The notes: generated from the letters alone by a model not told the origin. DNA of 64,000 bases from Incurvaria masculella (GCA_946894095.1 OX335655.1:13950001-14014000); one strand, 5' to 3'. Counted from the first letter of the stretch, positions 45,226 through 56,469 are shown. Numbers and translations: made by a program.

Positions 45226-45944
45226 CTTCACATCATTCTGAGCTAGACACCTGAGTGGCATCACATAATTGGATTACAATTGATTACTTAGCAATCGCAT
45301 TGCGAAAGCGCCGCCATGCCATGAGGCTCCATTTCATCGGGCCGAGATTGCTCCACACCCGTCGAATGCGAGGACTGACTGAAATAATCCAAGTCCAAAT
45401 GGCACCCAACGTTGTAAATGTTCTGCTCCATCAGTTGGAACTTTGTTGAAAAAGCGACTCGCCGTGTCAGCGCTATTTGTGCAGCACGACGAATTAGTGT
45501 TCGAGCGGAAACTGTTCTACTCGCTCCTGGGGGCCCATTCAGGTAATAGTGAGTTCGAGTTCGGGAGTGAGATAACCTAAAAATATCTGGGAAATATATT
45601 GTTACATAAATAACGGAACTGTTATTCAATAATTCCAACGTATTTATAGGACAAACCAGATTTTTACCAAACTGAAATGATGTTCAAGAAGTGTGGAAAC
45701 ATCAACTATCTAAAAAACTGAGTTGATCTTTAGCGACGAATTCGAACTCACTCTTACCTTAATGGGCCCCTGTTCTTTCCGTTACCGTAGTAGGGTAAAT
45801 CTTTTAATTCACATTCGCCGATGATTCACAGTCACCTGTGGACTCGGATTACTACCACTCTAGCAATATTACTCTATCTCTCATGCAATGACATCTTTTC
45901 GAGTTAAACCTTTTTACACGAGTCACCCAAAGGTTGTGTCTTTC

Positions 45945-46180
45945 TAATTATTGTTATTAGAGTGCGATGACACAGCACAAAATTATCACCGATGACTTCA
46001 TGCGAAAGCAAAAAGTGATTCTCTTACATGTGTGAATAGGGCACGTGTTCGTTCCACGTCCACAAAAGGACAGCATATCTGCTCATGAAAGCGAAAGATG
46101 AAAATGAGATACTTTTACCTGACGTCATCAAACATCGAATGTTATGTTGTGTCATTGCACTCTAATTAGAATGATTATAA
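45945..46180. mobile_element. ~235-bp element with inverted ATTAGAGTGC ends
   Basis: Left ATTAGAGTGCGATGACACAG (45957-) is inverted at the right as GTGTCATTGCACTCTAAT (46151-46168). The inner parts match poorly. Non-coding MITE-like element. Confidence 0.6.
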
Positions 46181-46458
46181 AAAGACAGCATTAGGGTGTG
46201 GCAGTCATTTCATGAGTACGAAAGTGTTCGACTCACGTGGGTCACCGGTGACAAACCAAATCATTGCTGTCTAAATTCAAAAACTTACCTAATATTCAAT
46301 GTGTATAAGAAATTCAATACAAAATGACGTAGAGCTGTAGGTTGACGTTTAAAATACAGATGGCAAATGTGGAAAGATTCCGTGTCCCAAATTGGCCCGG
46401 TGAAGTAGCAAAAGTCACAGAGAACTGCCATTATTTCAGGAATAACTCCATTTCTTGT

Positions 46459-47100
46459 TTTTAACCGACTTCAAAAAAGGAGGAGGTTATCAATTCGTCG
46501 GAATCTTTTTTTTTTTATGTATGTTCACCGATTACTCGAAGACCCGTGGACCGATTTGGAAAATTCTTTTTTTGTTCGAAAGGGTATACTTTCTAGTTGG
46601 TCCCATTCTTTTTTTTATTAAAATCGGTTCAGTAGTTTGGTACTTAACTACAACAAACATCGAATTTCTTAACCCCGCGAAACCAGAAATGTGATTTTTT
46701 AGTTACAGTAGCTTTCTTTTCGGGTGAGATTGCTCAGTATGAGAGATTTTTTCTTACTTCAACTGTTGGGGGTATTCAAGGGGGGTAAAAGAGGGCAAAT
46801 TGTACACATTTCTATCTCTAGAGCCGCTGAACCCAGAAATGTCAGAGTATGTTTTGTTTTAGATGGGAATGCTTAAGAAGAAAAGTATTTTTGGAAATTA
46901 TACTATTAGGGGGGTAAAACAGGTCAAAATGAACACATTTAGGCGAAAACCACTCATGTTGAGATCTCTGAAACCAATTATCCTCGAAACTTAAAATTTT
47001 CAGTGACTTCTTGTTAAGACGAAAAGGCTCGCTCACAACGGATTTTACAAAATTCAACTGTTAAGGGGGGATAAACGAGGCCGATATGTACACATTTTCA
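46459..47100 (+). mobile_element. 'TTTTAACCGACTTC' element with three ~145-bp internal tandem units
   Basis: Starts TTTTAACCGACTTCAAAAAA, a start shared with fragments at 15836, 51015 and 61720. Contains ACCGATTTGGAAAATTCTTT and TTAAAATCGGTTCAGTAGTT. Three units each end in GGGGGG-TAAA...-TACACATTT (near 46780-46811, 46910-46940 and 47063-47095). No coding frame. Confidence 0.65.
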
Positions 47101-47194
47101 TACAACTTAAACTTACGCAAGAAACATACTATCCGGTACGATGGAAGGATGAGAAATTCAGAAGCTCAGCGGTTCCGGTCATTCGTTGTTTTGT

Positions 47195-47303
47195 CTTTTT
47201 AGGGTTCCGTTCCCAAAGGGCACCAACGGAACCCCTAACCCGGAACTAAGCTTCCGCTGTCCGTCCGTCCGTCCGTCCGTCTGTCACAGCACTCTATGTC
47301 ACG
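47195..47303 (-). mobile_element. GTCY-microsatellite MITE, partial
   Basis: TTTTTAGGGTTCCGTTCCCA, CTTCCGCTGTCCGTCCGTCC and TCTGTCACAGCACTCTATGT are kept; the other end is missing. Confidence 0.75.
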
Positions 47304-47457
47304 TGATTTCATCGTATCAATTATCGTACGTATCAACCGTGAACTCATGAATCCAGATAGTTACCGGTCTACCTTTCGTCAGAAATGAGATTTCTCAATG
47401 GTTTCATTTCTGCTAATGCTCGTTCATTGTATTGTATTGCATTGTATATGTATGTAT

Positions 47458-47512
47458 ATCTTCTTTCCACTTTGTATGTGAAGTTGAGCAGGAGGGCTCG
47501 TCCACCTTGAGT
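47458..47512 (-). repeat. end fragment of TTAA ~540-bp MITE
   Basis: TCTTCTTTCCACTTTGTATG then GAGCAGGAGGGCTCGTCCACC resembles the end of 54654-55175. TTAA is replaced by TTGA. Confidence 0.45.
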
Positions 47513-47546
47513 CAAAAGTTACGCCACCACTAAAAAGCAAAAAATA

Positions 47547-48543
47547 AAATATTTTTAAATAAAAAAAGGACCGCCTTCAAAAAAACCGGAACTAAAAAGC
47601 AAAAAATAATTGGTTACTTTTAATTAATGTACGAAAAGCTATTTTAATTCTAACTAATTATGTACAATTTCTTAATTTTTAATCATCTTTTGAAGTCGGT
47701 GCCTTGGGTAGACGTTCTTTAAGGGCTGCAAGTAGTTAGATTAATATCACCTTTGGCTAAGAAAGAAATATAAGTAGGTAGCTACTTACATTTACCTACT
47801 TGAACAAAACACAAAAACAAAAATTAAATAAACAAACAGGTCGGAAAAACGTATGTAAATAGGTATTTAGGCAAGTACTTTGTAATTTAAATATGCCTTA
47901 CACTTAAACTAAATACCTAACACAGTAAAAACAAAATATTTACAAGAAAACTCTACGAATAAACCAATATAAAAACAACGACCACTTATATGATAAATAT
48001 TTAGGTAGGTGTAGCTTGTACTTTTTATCCTACCTAAATACCTACATAACACAAAACAAAAAAAATACAAATATAAAAAAGAACAGAAAACAATAGGTAG
48101 CGACTTTGCGGTGTACATATCTCACCAATTTCGGCAGAAATCGTCTCGTTCAGACAACGATGTCGCAGGGAAGTACCAATCAACACAGAGCAGCGAATTA
48201 ACGTACTCCTTCACCAGTGCGCGCCTTTACAAAGCCGAAAGTACTAATAATATAATCGTTGAAACCCAATTTCAGTACGCTGCTCTGTATCGATATCAGC
48301 TTGCACGTAAACCAACGCACTTCGGGTGTGTACGGCTGAAATAGTGTCTGTTCGGTCAGCAGCGTGCGAAGCGAACTCTACCCAAGGCACCGACTTCAAA
48401 AGATGATTAAAAATTAAGAAATTGTACATAATTAGTTAGAATTAAAATAGCTTTTCGTACATTAATTAAAAGTAACCAATTATTTTTTGCTTTTTAGTTC
48501 CGGTTTTTTTGAAGGCGGTCCTTTTTTTATTTAAAAATATTTT
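47547..48543. mobile_element. ~1-kb element with 165-bp perfect inverted repeats
   Basis: 47547-47711 and 48379-48543 are reverse complements with no mismatch that I could find by eye (AAAATATTTTTAAATAAAAA at the outer left; GTGCCTTGGGTAGA at the inner left). The 667-bp centre is AT-rich on the left and mixed on the right, with no transposase. The identity argues for a young foldback-type element or a recent inverted duplication. Confidence 0.8.
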
Positions 48544-48589
48544 TTACAACATGTATTTTGTTCTTTTCTTTCGGTATAATACCGGCTGC

Positions 48590-48925
48590 CAGCTCAAATA
48601 CAGCCGTAGTCTCATTTTCGTGCTGGAGCGGCATCAATAACATTGCATGCGTCGCCATCGGCCTTCAGTGGAACTGCGAACGTGGACCGGTCGCCACCGA
48701 CACGCTCCGATTGGTCAGTGCGGAACTGCGCACACGTTGCATCGGTCGCGAGCGACGAGACGACGACGTGTGCACAGTACCGCCGCCGGGCGCAGCTGTT
48801 TCGCGTCGCATCGCCGGTCGTCGCGAATTGCTTCTAATTGATGCAGCCACGCCCGCAGGACACCACAAAGCCACGCTTGATACCTAGCTACACCGCGCAT
48901 ATTCCACAGCGCTTGTATTCAGGGT
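48590..48925 (+). promoter_or_regulatory. CpG-rich island with candidate Inr+DPE promoter
   Basis: Dense CpG sequence beside AT-rich DNA. ATTGG (inverted CCAAT) directly precedes TCAGT (48715-48719). Taking its A (48717) as +1, the bases at +28 to +32 (48744-48748) are GGTCG, fitting the RGWYV downstream element. AGG|GTAATG near 48923 could be a first-exon donor. No linked gene is seen on the plus strand. Confidence 0.3.
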
Positions 48926-49051
48926 AATGATATTATCAGACCAAAGTGCTAACATGATCTCTGTGAAATGGATTATTATTGAATGCAGAAGAAAAGTACG
49001 ATCAGTGAATGCTAGTGATAATGTCAGCTTTCGTCTTCCTATGGACGGCCG

Positions 49052-49112
49052 ACCGGTATGGTTTTCGCAGCCCTCTTAAAAGTTCGAAAGCTCATGGGCG
49101 TCGTCGGGCACC
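49052..49112 (-). repeat. end of third TTAA-linked family, inverted
   Basis: GGTTTTCGCAGCCCTCTTAA ... AAGTTCGAAAGCTCATGGGC then GTCGTCGGGCACC immediately before TTAA (49113-49116). Matches 42930-42985. Confidence 0.5.
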
Positions 49113-49384
49113 TTAAGGTCCTGGCGTACGCCATACGCCGCGCTGAACATAACAAACAATGTAGAGAGAAATATATAATTGAGTCTCGTAACACAATTCC
49201 AATTTCGATATGTCGTACTGGCTCCATAAAGTTATAATTTGTCATAATCATGACTGCACATTTGACAAATTTAAATTAATAATTGAGGCATCGACAAATT
49301 CAAACAACTTTTATCTTCCCTGTGTCGCGCTACCGTCGACACAGAGAAGACAAAACATGTTTGAACATTGTACAAAAACTGCAT

Positions 49385-49620
49385 TCCAGAAATGAATGCC
49401 TAATTGCACGATCGGGCCCGACATATTGAAAGCCTCAACACATCAATTCCCGCCAACTACACCAAATGATTGCGGCGAGAGCCGCTGGAACGCTAAATCA
49501 ACCGAAACTCGAGCGTTCCACGGAGGTACAATCGAGGGCATAATAAGGTCCACAAATCAAACTGAGCGCGGAGGAACCACCAATCAGGGGGCATCAACTA
49601 ACGTCTGAACGTGCCCCCCG
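49385..49620. promoter_or_regulatory. candidate conserved non-coding element
   Basis: Mosaic, non-repetitive, CpG-containing sequence with AACCACCAATC (Runt-like core ACCAC at 49576-49580) and TGCCTAATTGCACGATCGGG. No open frame of interest. Confidence 0.25.
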
Positions 49621-49778
49621 GTCCAAAAAGTGCTTCAGTAGAGCGAATTTAAAAGATGTTTTTAATGAATTCTCATGATTTATGTATGGTCGCAAATAAT
49701 ACGTAGAATTAGGTGTTATTAGTTTTCCATAATTCCTCACCCTACTACCGAATATACAGTACGATGTAGAGCTCAGAT

Positions 49779-50098
49779 AAAAAAACCGGCCAAGTGCGAG
49801 TCGGACTCGTACACGAAGGGTTCCGTACCATCGTAAAAGATTGATTACAAAAAAATCAGGTTTTTTGTATGGTGGGGGCCCCAATTTTTTTTTATTAATT
49901 ATTATTTTTAAATTTAACATATTTATTGTTATAGCGGCAAAATAAATACACACTGTGTGAAAATTGCAGCTGCCTACCTACTACGGTTCATGAGATACAG
50001 CCCTGTGACAGAAGGACGGATGGAAGGACGGACGGACGGACGGATGGCGGAGCCGCGGAGTCTTAGTTATAGGGTTCCGTTTTTACCCTTTGGGTACG
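49779..50098 (+). mobile_element. GTCY-microsatellite MITE, right end damaged
   Basis: AAAAAACCGGCCAAGTGCGA to CCCTTTGGGTACG; the final GAACCCTAAAA is lost. The microsatellite is mixed (GGAC, GGAT, GAAGGAC). Confidence 0.83.
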
Positions 50099-50489
50099 TC
50101 TGGTATAAAAAACAGACGTTTAATTAACAAATAGTGCACTTAACCGATGACATGCACGCGTGAGCTTTAATCTGCTAGTGTATATAAATAAATATAAATT
50201 CGCCAGAGCGGAGCCCGGGAAAATGTTATGAGAAACCTACGCGGGAATGTTATTCAAACGGTCAGTTTATTTTTCTCTGAATCACTACGGCAGCGTCACC
50301 CACCGAGTCCAACCAATTATGTCTCCAAAAACCATCCAGGCACGATAGTGTATATATTATTTAATCCAGGTGACAATAAGTACAAAAAAAAACATCAAAG
50401 CCGTTTAGAAGGAGAAGAATTACGAACACCGCAAATTTATACATAAAGTTATTAAGATAAGATGAACATGTTTATTTCGCACCACGAAT

Positions 50490-50830
50490 TAAGACATTTA
50501 ATTAAAAAAATGCAATGGAAGCAATGGTACCTTTGGCAATGGGTAACAATCTCGCGAAACAACGGCGTGCCTTCTCAGCGGAACGGGCCGCGGGGCCCGC
50601 GGAGGCCCTCCCGCGGACAATTTGCATTTTTCTCGTCTCCGCGAACGCCTCGGCGGCCTCTCGGGGGTCACAAATTGACAAAATAAATAAACACAACAAT
50701 GTGTGCCAACGACATGCAAATACGACGGAAAATTTCTCATTTCGCGAACGGCTCGTTCACCCTCGTCGCAGAGCACTCCGTCGTACGAGTCGCGATCTTT
50801 TAATTGCGGACAAGTGAGCTTAGTATATTT
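50490..50830. promoter_or_regulatory. candidate enhancer with two inverted POU octamers
   Basis: GC-rich island with ATTTGCAT (50620-50627) and ATGCAAAT (50714-50721) in opposite orientation, a forkhead-like AATAAATAAACACAAC (50684-50699), and ACAATG. Open frames on both strands are compositional. Confidence 0.33.
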
Positions 50831-51014
50831 CGCAGGTGTACCGTCGTTGATGTGCATCTATTTCGCATTGATGGTTATAAAAACTAAAAATAGTTATATA
50901 GGACCAATAAATATATTATTGGGATGTAAGGAAATAATATATGGGAATAATAAGTATGGCCTACCAAAAAAAAGAATCATCCAAATCAATTCATAATTGG
51001 CAGAGTAAACATAC

Positions 51015-51060
51015 AGTCGAATTGAGGACCAAGGTTTTTCAAGTCGGTTAAAAAGTTTTA
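51015..51060 (-). repeat. fragment of 'TTTTAACCGACTTC' element
   Basis: CAGTCGAATTGAGGACCAAG and TTTTTCAAGTCGGTTAAAAA match the element start in inverse orientation. Confidence 0.5.
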
Positions 51061-51298
51061 AAAAATCCTAATTTTCATTTGACAAAACCAAACTAAAAAA
51101 AATATGGAAAATTACAATAAATACCGTGAAAGAATTATGTATTTAACTGTAATGTCTACGTATGTAATACGATTGTTTATAGTTGATTATTAATTAATTA
51201 ATGAAAGAATAGTGATGTCACGATTGCTTACCCTCTCGCCTCCTAGGATCTTGGGCTGGCATAGAACAGTCGTAAGGAGAACGCGAACAAAACTTAAT

Positions 51299-51610
51299 AA
51301 AAAAAACCAGCCAAGTGCGAGTAGGACCAGCCCACGAAGGGTTCCGTACCATCGTAAAAGATTAAACACAAAAAAAAACACGATTTTTGTATGGGTTTAA
51401 GTTTTTAAGTTTTAAGTTTTATATTTTTTAAATTTTACCCATTTGTTATAGCGACAAAATAAATACACACTGTGTGAAAATTTCAGCTGCCTACCTATTA
51501 CGGTTCATGAGATACAGCCCTGTGACGGACGGACGGACGCGCGGACGGACGGATAGCGGAGGCTTAGTAATAGGGTTCCGTTTTCAACCTTTGGGTACGG
51601 AACCCTAAAA
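51299..51610 (+). mobile_element. GTCY-microsatellite MITE
   Basis: AAAAAAAACCAGCCAAGTGC at the left, TATAGCGACAAAATAAATAC in the middle, GGACGGACGGACGCGCGGAC array, GGGTACGGAACCCTAAAA at the right. Confidence 0.86.
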
Positions 51611-51619
51611 ATATGTTCA

Positions 51620-54340
51620 AGATTAAAGGAGGTCGAGGGGAAAATTTGGTTCCTCCTGAAATCCATCTAGCCGTTGCTGACTCAGCTAGTACAATACAAG
51701 TACCGAGCGAGACGACAGTTCAATATCACTAGGAACGAAACGAAAAACAATCTCGTTCGCGTCGTTTGCGTCGAACTCAACAAGCCGTGACGTTACCTTG
51801 TAAATAAATATCGGCGTCCGAGCTCCACCGCCCCGATGAGATATCCCGTATTTATGAGCCAACGATGTAAAATCAAAGCAAATACTTGCGGGTTCATCGA
51901 GCAGAAAAGTAGTCGAGATAAACTTCGCGAGTGTTTGTCGAAGCGTAACAAGCGAGATTTCTTTACTCACTCAATGTGTTGAGAAAATGTGTTGTTGAGA
52001 AAGGGATAGTCAGTTGCGCAATTTTCTCGTCCTCGTACGATTGAAGAGATCCTTCTTGCGTGTGCGCGTTTTCTGTTGCACTCGGCACTAATCCGACGAT
52101 CGATTACACCAGCTCAAACAAAGTTATTACTGCAACAGCTTACTTTAGCAGTGATACAAATTTATCAGAGTACTTATTGCTATCATCACGATGACTTAGT
52201 TGACTGCATTAACTCGTTAACCACCTTTAAAACTTTCCTTGAAAAAAAAAACGCATCATCAAAGTTGATTTTAAGTTCACCTGTATCTTTGATTAGTCTT
52301 GCAAGATGTCAAAATAAAGGTAATTTAAACTACTAATATCTTCTCATTAGGTGAGTTAATACATTTGTTTCTTCAATATGTATCATCATGTCTTAATCCA
52401 CGTAATAAGGTTGAGCTTATATTCATTAGCAGCATAGCACCTTCCAAGCTATCTTGGCTCTTTCCATTACAAATCCTATATTTATATAATATTTTAGTGT
52501 CATCTAATGCCAACGCCGACTGTGGTCATACGTATTGTGTAATATATGGACGAAGCCTTGCGTGCGCGTGATGTCCAAGATCGATCAACGTCCACCTCGG
52601 TATCTAGCGGCGACAAGCTAGTAACTCGCAATTAGCAGCCAACTGGAGCAACAAATTCATCTGATCCGATTCCATTACGTATTACGGTATTACGAAAATT
52701 GCATTCGTTCCCGATTTGCGGAATGTTTCCGTAACATTCAGTTACTAAAGTTTACGATCAATTCACAGTTCAAACGGTATTTTGGCGACAAATTGGCACT
52801 CAAGAGGAGATACAATACAAAACGATACAGAACGTGTCTTCGAAATCTCAAAATATGACTTTTAAATTACAAAGATAATAAGTTCATTATAGACGGCGCA
52901 GGCGAGGGCGGTACCGCACCAAAGCATATGCGTCCCGAATTTTAAAATCGCCCGACTCTCGAAGCAGGACATACAATTCAAATTGTGCCTAAATATTGTA
53001 CACACGCGGGGGTCTCCGTGTTGAATCGTGCTCCAAGCAGACTACTTTGAATATTGATGCAGCGCGACCACCGGAAATGCTTATGTGATGTTATTGTAAT
53101 AAAAGTTATTATGTTTATTAAATGAGTATTCACCGTGACGTGGTGCCCGCCCATACACACGCGGGCATAGGTCGTGAAGACTTTGAACAAAAGACATTAT
53201 GAACAGACTTTTGAGAAGGAGAAGTACGTATTTGCAGAGAGTATTATAGAGACGATAGCACAAAGAAGATGTAAATACATATTCAAATAGCTGGACCTTA
53301 AAATGGCAATGCGTAAGAAATGTTAAACAAATAAATAATACCAATAGAAGAATAACAGCTGAGTCGAAATAAGATACTGATTTTTCTTTTCTTCTGAGAA
53401 AAGATTGAATCAGATGTGGTGAAATAAAAATATATGTCAACAGAAACTTTTAAGAACGTTTATGAAATTAATATCTCAAGCATGTTGACGACTGCTGCGT
53501 TAAAATATTTCAGTGTCTAGCTAATTATTAATAAAACAAATATAAAATTCTCGCCACTGACGTGAGATTTTATCGCTATCTTACGACGACGTTTAAAGAG
53601 TTGAAGACGTTTTAAAAGTAGCCTTCATAATGTTTAGAATGGCGATGAAAAGGGCACTAATAGAGTTTCTAACGGTAAAACGAGATGTTGACTTTATGAA
53701 ATAATAATAATTATTATTAGTAGTAGTACGAATAAACACAAAAACGGAAGAAAAAACTATACGCTTCAAAAATCGCATTAAGCTAACATCTTGCAGAATA
53801 TATTGCAAAAATTAAATAAAAAGATAATTCAACAAAAACACCAATAACATAGGTACCTCCGAAACCATAACACCCAGCGAATTTCCTTAATCGCGGAGGA
53901 GCACCCAGGACAGCCGCTTTGGGGTCGATTTTACGGTCGCGGGTTCAGAACCTGCACGTGCTAGCAGACAATGGGAGATAAATATTGACGATGCCACGAC
54001 GGCGGCGCAGGAGTCGGCTGGGCACCCACGAACAGAGAGCGGTCACGGAGACGCCTCTGTCTGATCATTACGGAGGGTGTGCGCAAGTACAGTCACGTAT
54101 TATATGTCGTTACAACGGTAAGGAAAATAATTTCCGATTTCCTTTCACTACAAGGTCGACTTAAAAATATCAGGAGGAATCTTAAATTTTCTTATAAAGA
54201 ACAAGAGAAAGACCATCTTCAAAAAATTACGATTTTTTAAAAATAATTTCCGTGCTAAAATTAAATAGGATGTTTATTTATTTATCTATTTAGGATAAAA
54301 CAAAGAGAGAAATACATAAAACAAAAATAACAACATTATT
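51620..54340. other. no gene recognised
   Basis: Mixed then AT-rich DNA. Frames up to 119 codons (53081-53440, minus) lie in AT-rich sequence and show no domain. A GC-richer patch at 53860-54080 contains GCACGTGC and may be regulatory. Confidence 0.4.
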
Positions 54341-54349
54341 AAGGAATGA

Positions 54350-54515
54350 GATATGTATGTATGTACAATCGACCGTGAAGCAAGGACATATTAATTGAAG
54401 AAAGAGCCCAGTAAAAATAACTACTTTACGAATATACTGCAAGGCTGGACCCGAACCAGCAAAACATCCCATTCGCGGGTATTGCGTCTACCAATTTCGC
54501 CACCGGCCGTATACC
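54350..54515 (-). mobile_element. tRNA-derived SINE
   Basis: On the minus strand an A-box-like TGGCGAAATTGG (54491-54502) and a B box GGTTCGGGTCC (54447-54457) are spaced as in a tRNA, followed by a non-tRNA body (TGTCCTTGCTTCACGGTCGA) and a GTACATACATACATA tail. It is not a true tRNA gene: no good acceptor stem. Confidence 0.65.
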
Positions 54516-54653
54516 CATAATTTGGAATTCTCCTACAGTTCCTCCTCCCGTAATGAATGCCTCCTACTAACACAGTGTTTAAGATTGTACTACATACATT
54601 TATTTAACGCTTCATCTGCGTTGCGGACATTGACTGCAAAGATTAAACATTAA

Positions 54654-55175
54654 GGCGGCCCAACCCGGCGGGCCTAACTCAATTGCGGGCACGGTACAAA
54701 ACCGTGCTGTTGCGCTCTGGGACCTTCTCTGTTTCAAAGAATAAGACAGGCTCCGTGATGAGGAAGATGCAACCTGTCCACAAAAAAGACAATGTGCATA
54801 GTGTATGATTTGGTAAGATATACGAAAATTTTAATTTCAAAACGACTTATTAGCTAAAAGTAAACCACGACCGCTGTAGTCAAAAATCTAACAAAAACCA
54901 AATAGATTATAAATCTTGATTAAATAAGCTATGTCTGATGACTAATCTTTTTAAGATGTTCTTACTTTATCAATGCGTAATCCACCTCCAAAGTTATTGT
55001 ATAAAACGCGCGAAAAATTCGAACTTTCGGACGTTATAACTTGGAAACCAAACACAATTTTACAATGCCAATGGTCATCAGACATCTAGTTCGATCAAAT
55101 TTTGATCTCTGACAAGACATATGGGCGTGATCTTCTTTCCCCTTTTGTATGGGGAGATGAGCGGGATGGGCCACC
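54654..55175 (-). mobile_element. TTAA-flanked ~520-bp MITE, copy 4
   Basis: TTAA at 54650-54653 and 55176-55179; starts GGCGGCCCAACCCGGCGGGC, ends GCGGGATGGGCCACC. Inverted relative to copies 1 and 3; contains the hairpin GCACGGTACAAAACCGTGC near its left end. Confidence 0.85.
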
Positions 55176-55244
55176 TTAAAACATATTGCCGTCATCACCA
55201 AAATCGTATTTGGCATCAGACGCTAGAGCCAGTCCTAGGTTGAC

Positions 55245-55345
55245 TTAAGTAAATATACTTTTTCGTACTAAGCAGGTACGTCGTTTATTGCAAGGAATGA
55301 GACGTATGAGAGACCTGCTTAGTACGAAAAAGTATATTTACTTAA
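55245..55345. repeat. perfect 33-bp inverted repeat bounded by TTAA
   Basis: 55245-55277 and 55313-55345 are exact reverse complements (outer end TTAAGTAAATATAC, inner end AAGCAGGT) around a 35-base loop. Probably a tiny foldback MITE; it lies 65 bases from TTAA MITE copy 4. Confidence 0.85.
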
Positions 55346-55978
55346 CATTATTAAGTACATAACAAGGAATCTTCTTCCACTACGTTTCCCTCTGGAACAT
55401 AAAATAATATTGATGTTGTCACAAGCAAAACAATAAGTTGGCTTCAGTGAGTGCTTCCAACACGCGTCACAACGTCACAATCAACGTTAAAGTTTGCTAA
55501 AACTATACTCGCATTGATTGATGAAAAAGTTCTATCGGTTCATGTATCAGAATAAAAAAATATTCCAGATAACTGTCAACCCATTATGTTAACAAGTCCA
55601 AGCAATATTAAAAATCCTGCGATGCCGTGTTGTCCGGTCCCATCCAAAATAGACGCGTCTAATCGAAGGCGCGATTTAAGGAGCATTTTCTAACTTAATA
55701 AACAAATGTATGTTGAAAGCATTACGTTCGCCTCGAGTGTTTATTTATCACCGAAATTAGAACGAAGAACATTCATCTCCCAAGGATGGCGTGATGACCC
55801 GTCAACGGCGCGACCCAGACATCAAACCAGTACCGCACGCGTGAAGTAAAACGGTTCCCGACTGGTTGACATTAAAAAGCGTTCGTTTATCGGCATGATA
55901 ACCCTAAGGTTGCGTCACACATTCAATTACGTCTACTAAGCTATAAACATGATGGAAACAGGAATTGGGCAGAAAACT

Positions 55979-56166
55979 GCTTATTTATCGGGACAGGTGG
56001 CGTCTAAGCGACCTACCCTTAGATATGTGTCAAAGCTGTCAGAGATACTAAAAAAACAGGATAAATTTTAAAACTTGATTTACTCAATTTTCTCGATGTT
56101 TTGTTCTGAAAATATTGTTTTCCACACTATGCTAATAAAATGAAGTCCTGGGAAAGAAAATATCAC
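55979..56166 (-). repeat. dispersed repeat 'TATTCTGTTT...CACCTG', copy 3
   Basis: Inverted: GACAGGTGGCGTCTAAGCGA, GATTTACTCAATTTTCTCGA, AAGTCCTGGGAAAGAAAATA match 1019-1188 and 1691-1903. Confidence 0.65.
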
Positions 56167-56189
56167 AATAACATAACCTCGACAAAAAC

Positions 56190-56460
56190 TTTCAGATTAC
56201 TTTCATTACAATCTGATTACAATGCTTCAAATGTAATAGAATATCGCTGATATTCAAATTAACACAAAAACATAAGCTGTAATAATTTTATGTATTTAAT
56301 GGATACGACATTACTGTTGTCTCATTAATTTGAGTTTCAGCGAAATCTACATTTGAAGCATTGTAATCAGATTATTTTAAAAATCTGATTACAATGCTTC
56401 AAATGTAGATGTCGCTGAAACTCAAATTAATAAGCTGTAATATTTTATTTCAAACATTGT
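56190..56460. repeat. foldback element with three arms
   Basis: AATCTGATTACAATGCTTCA appears at about 56208 and 56380 and inverted at about 56348-56371. The arms continue through CAAATGTA, TCGCTGA and CAAATTAA. The central palindrome (about 56321-56432) has an 8-base loop. Confidence 0.7.
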
Positions 56461-56469
56461 GCTGGTTAA

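Noticed and set aside
49594..49953. 119-codon minus-strand open frame and similar frames over GTCY MITEs (for example 32036-32227 and 51190-51381)
   Set aside because: They share a peptide (RVRLALGRFFY-like) only because they read through the same MITE left end; not a gene family.
54440..54520. A tRNA-Leu-like gene (A and B boxes on the minus strand)
   Set aside because: No matching acceptor stem, and the sequence runs into a repeated body also found at 45055, so it is a tRNA-derived SINE.
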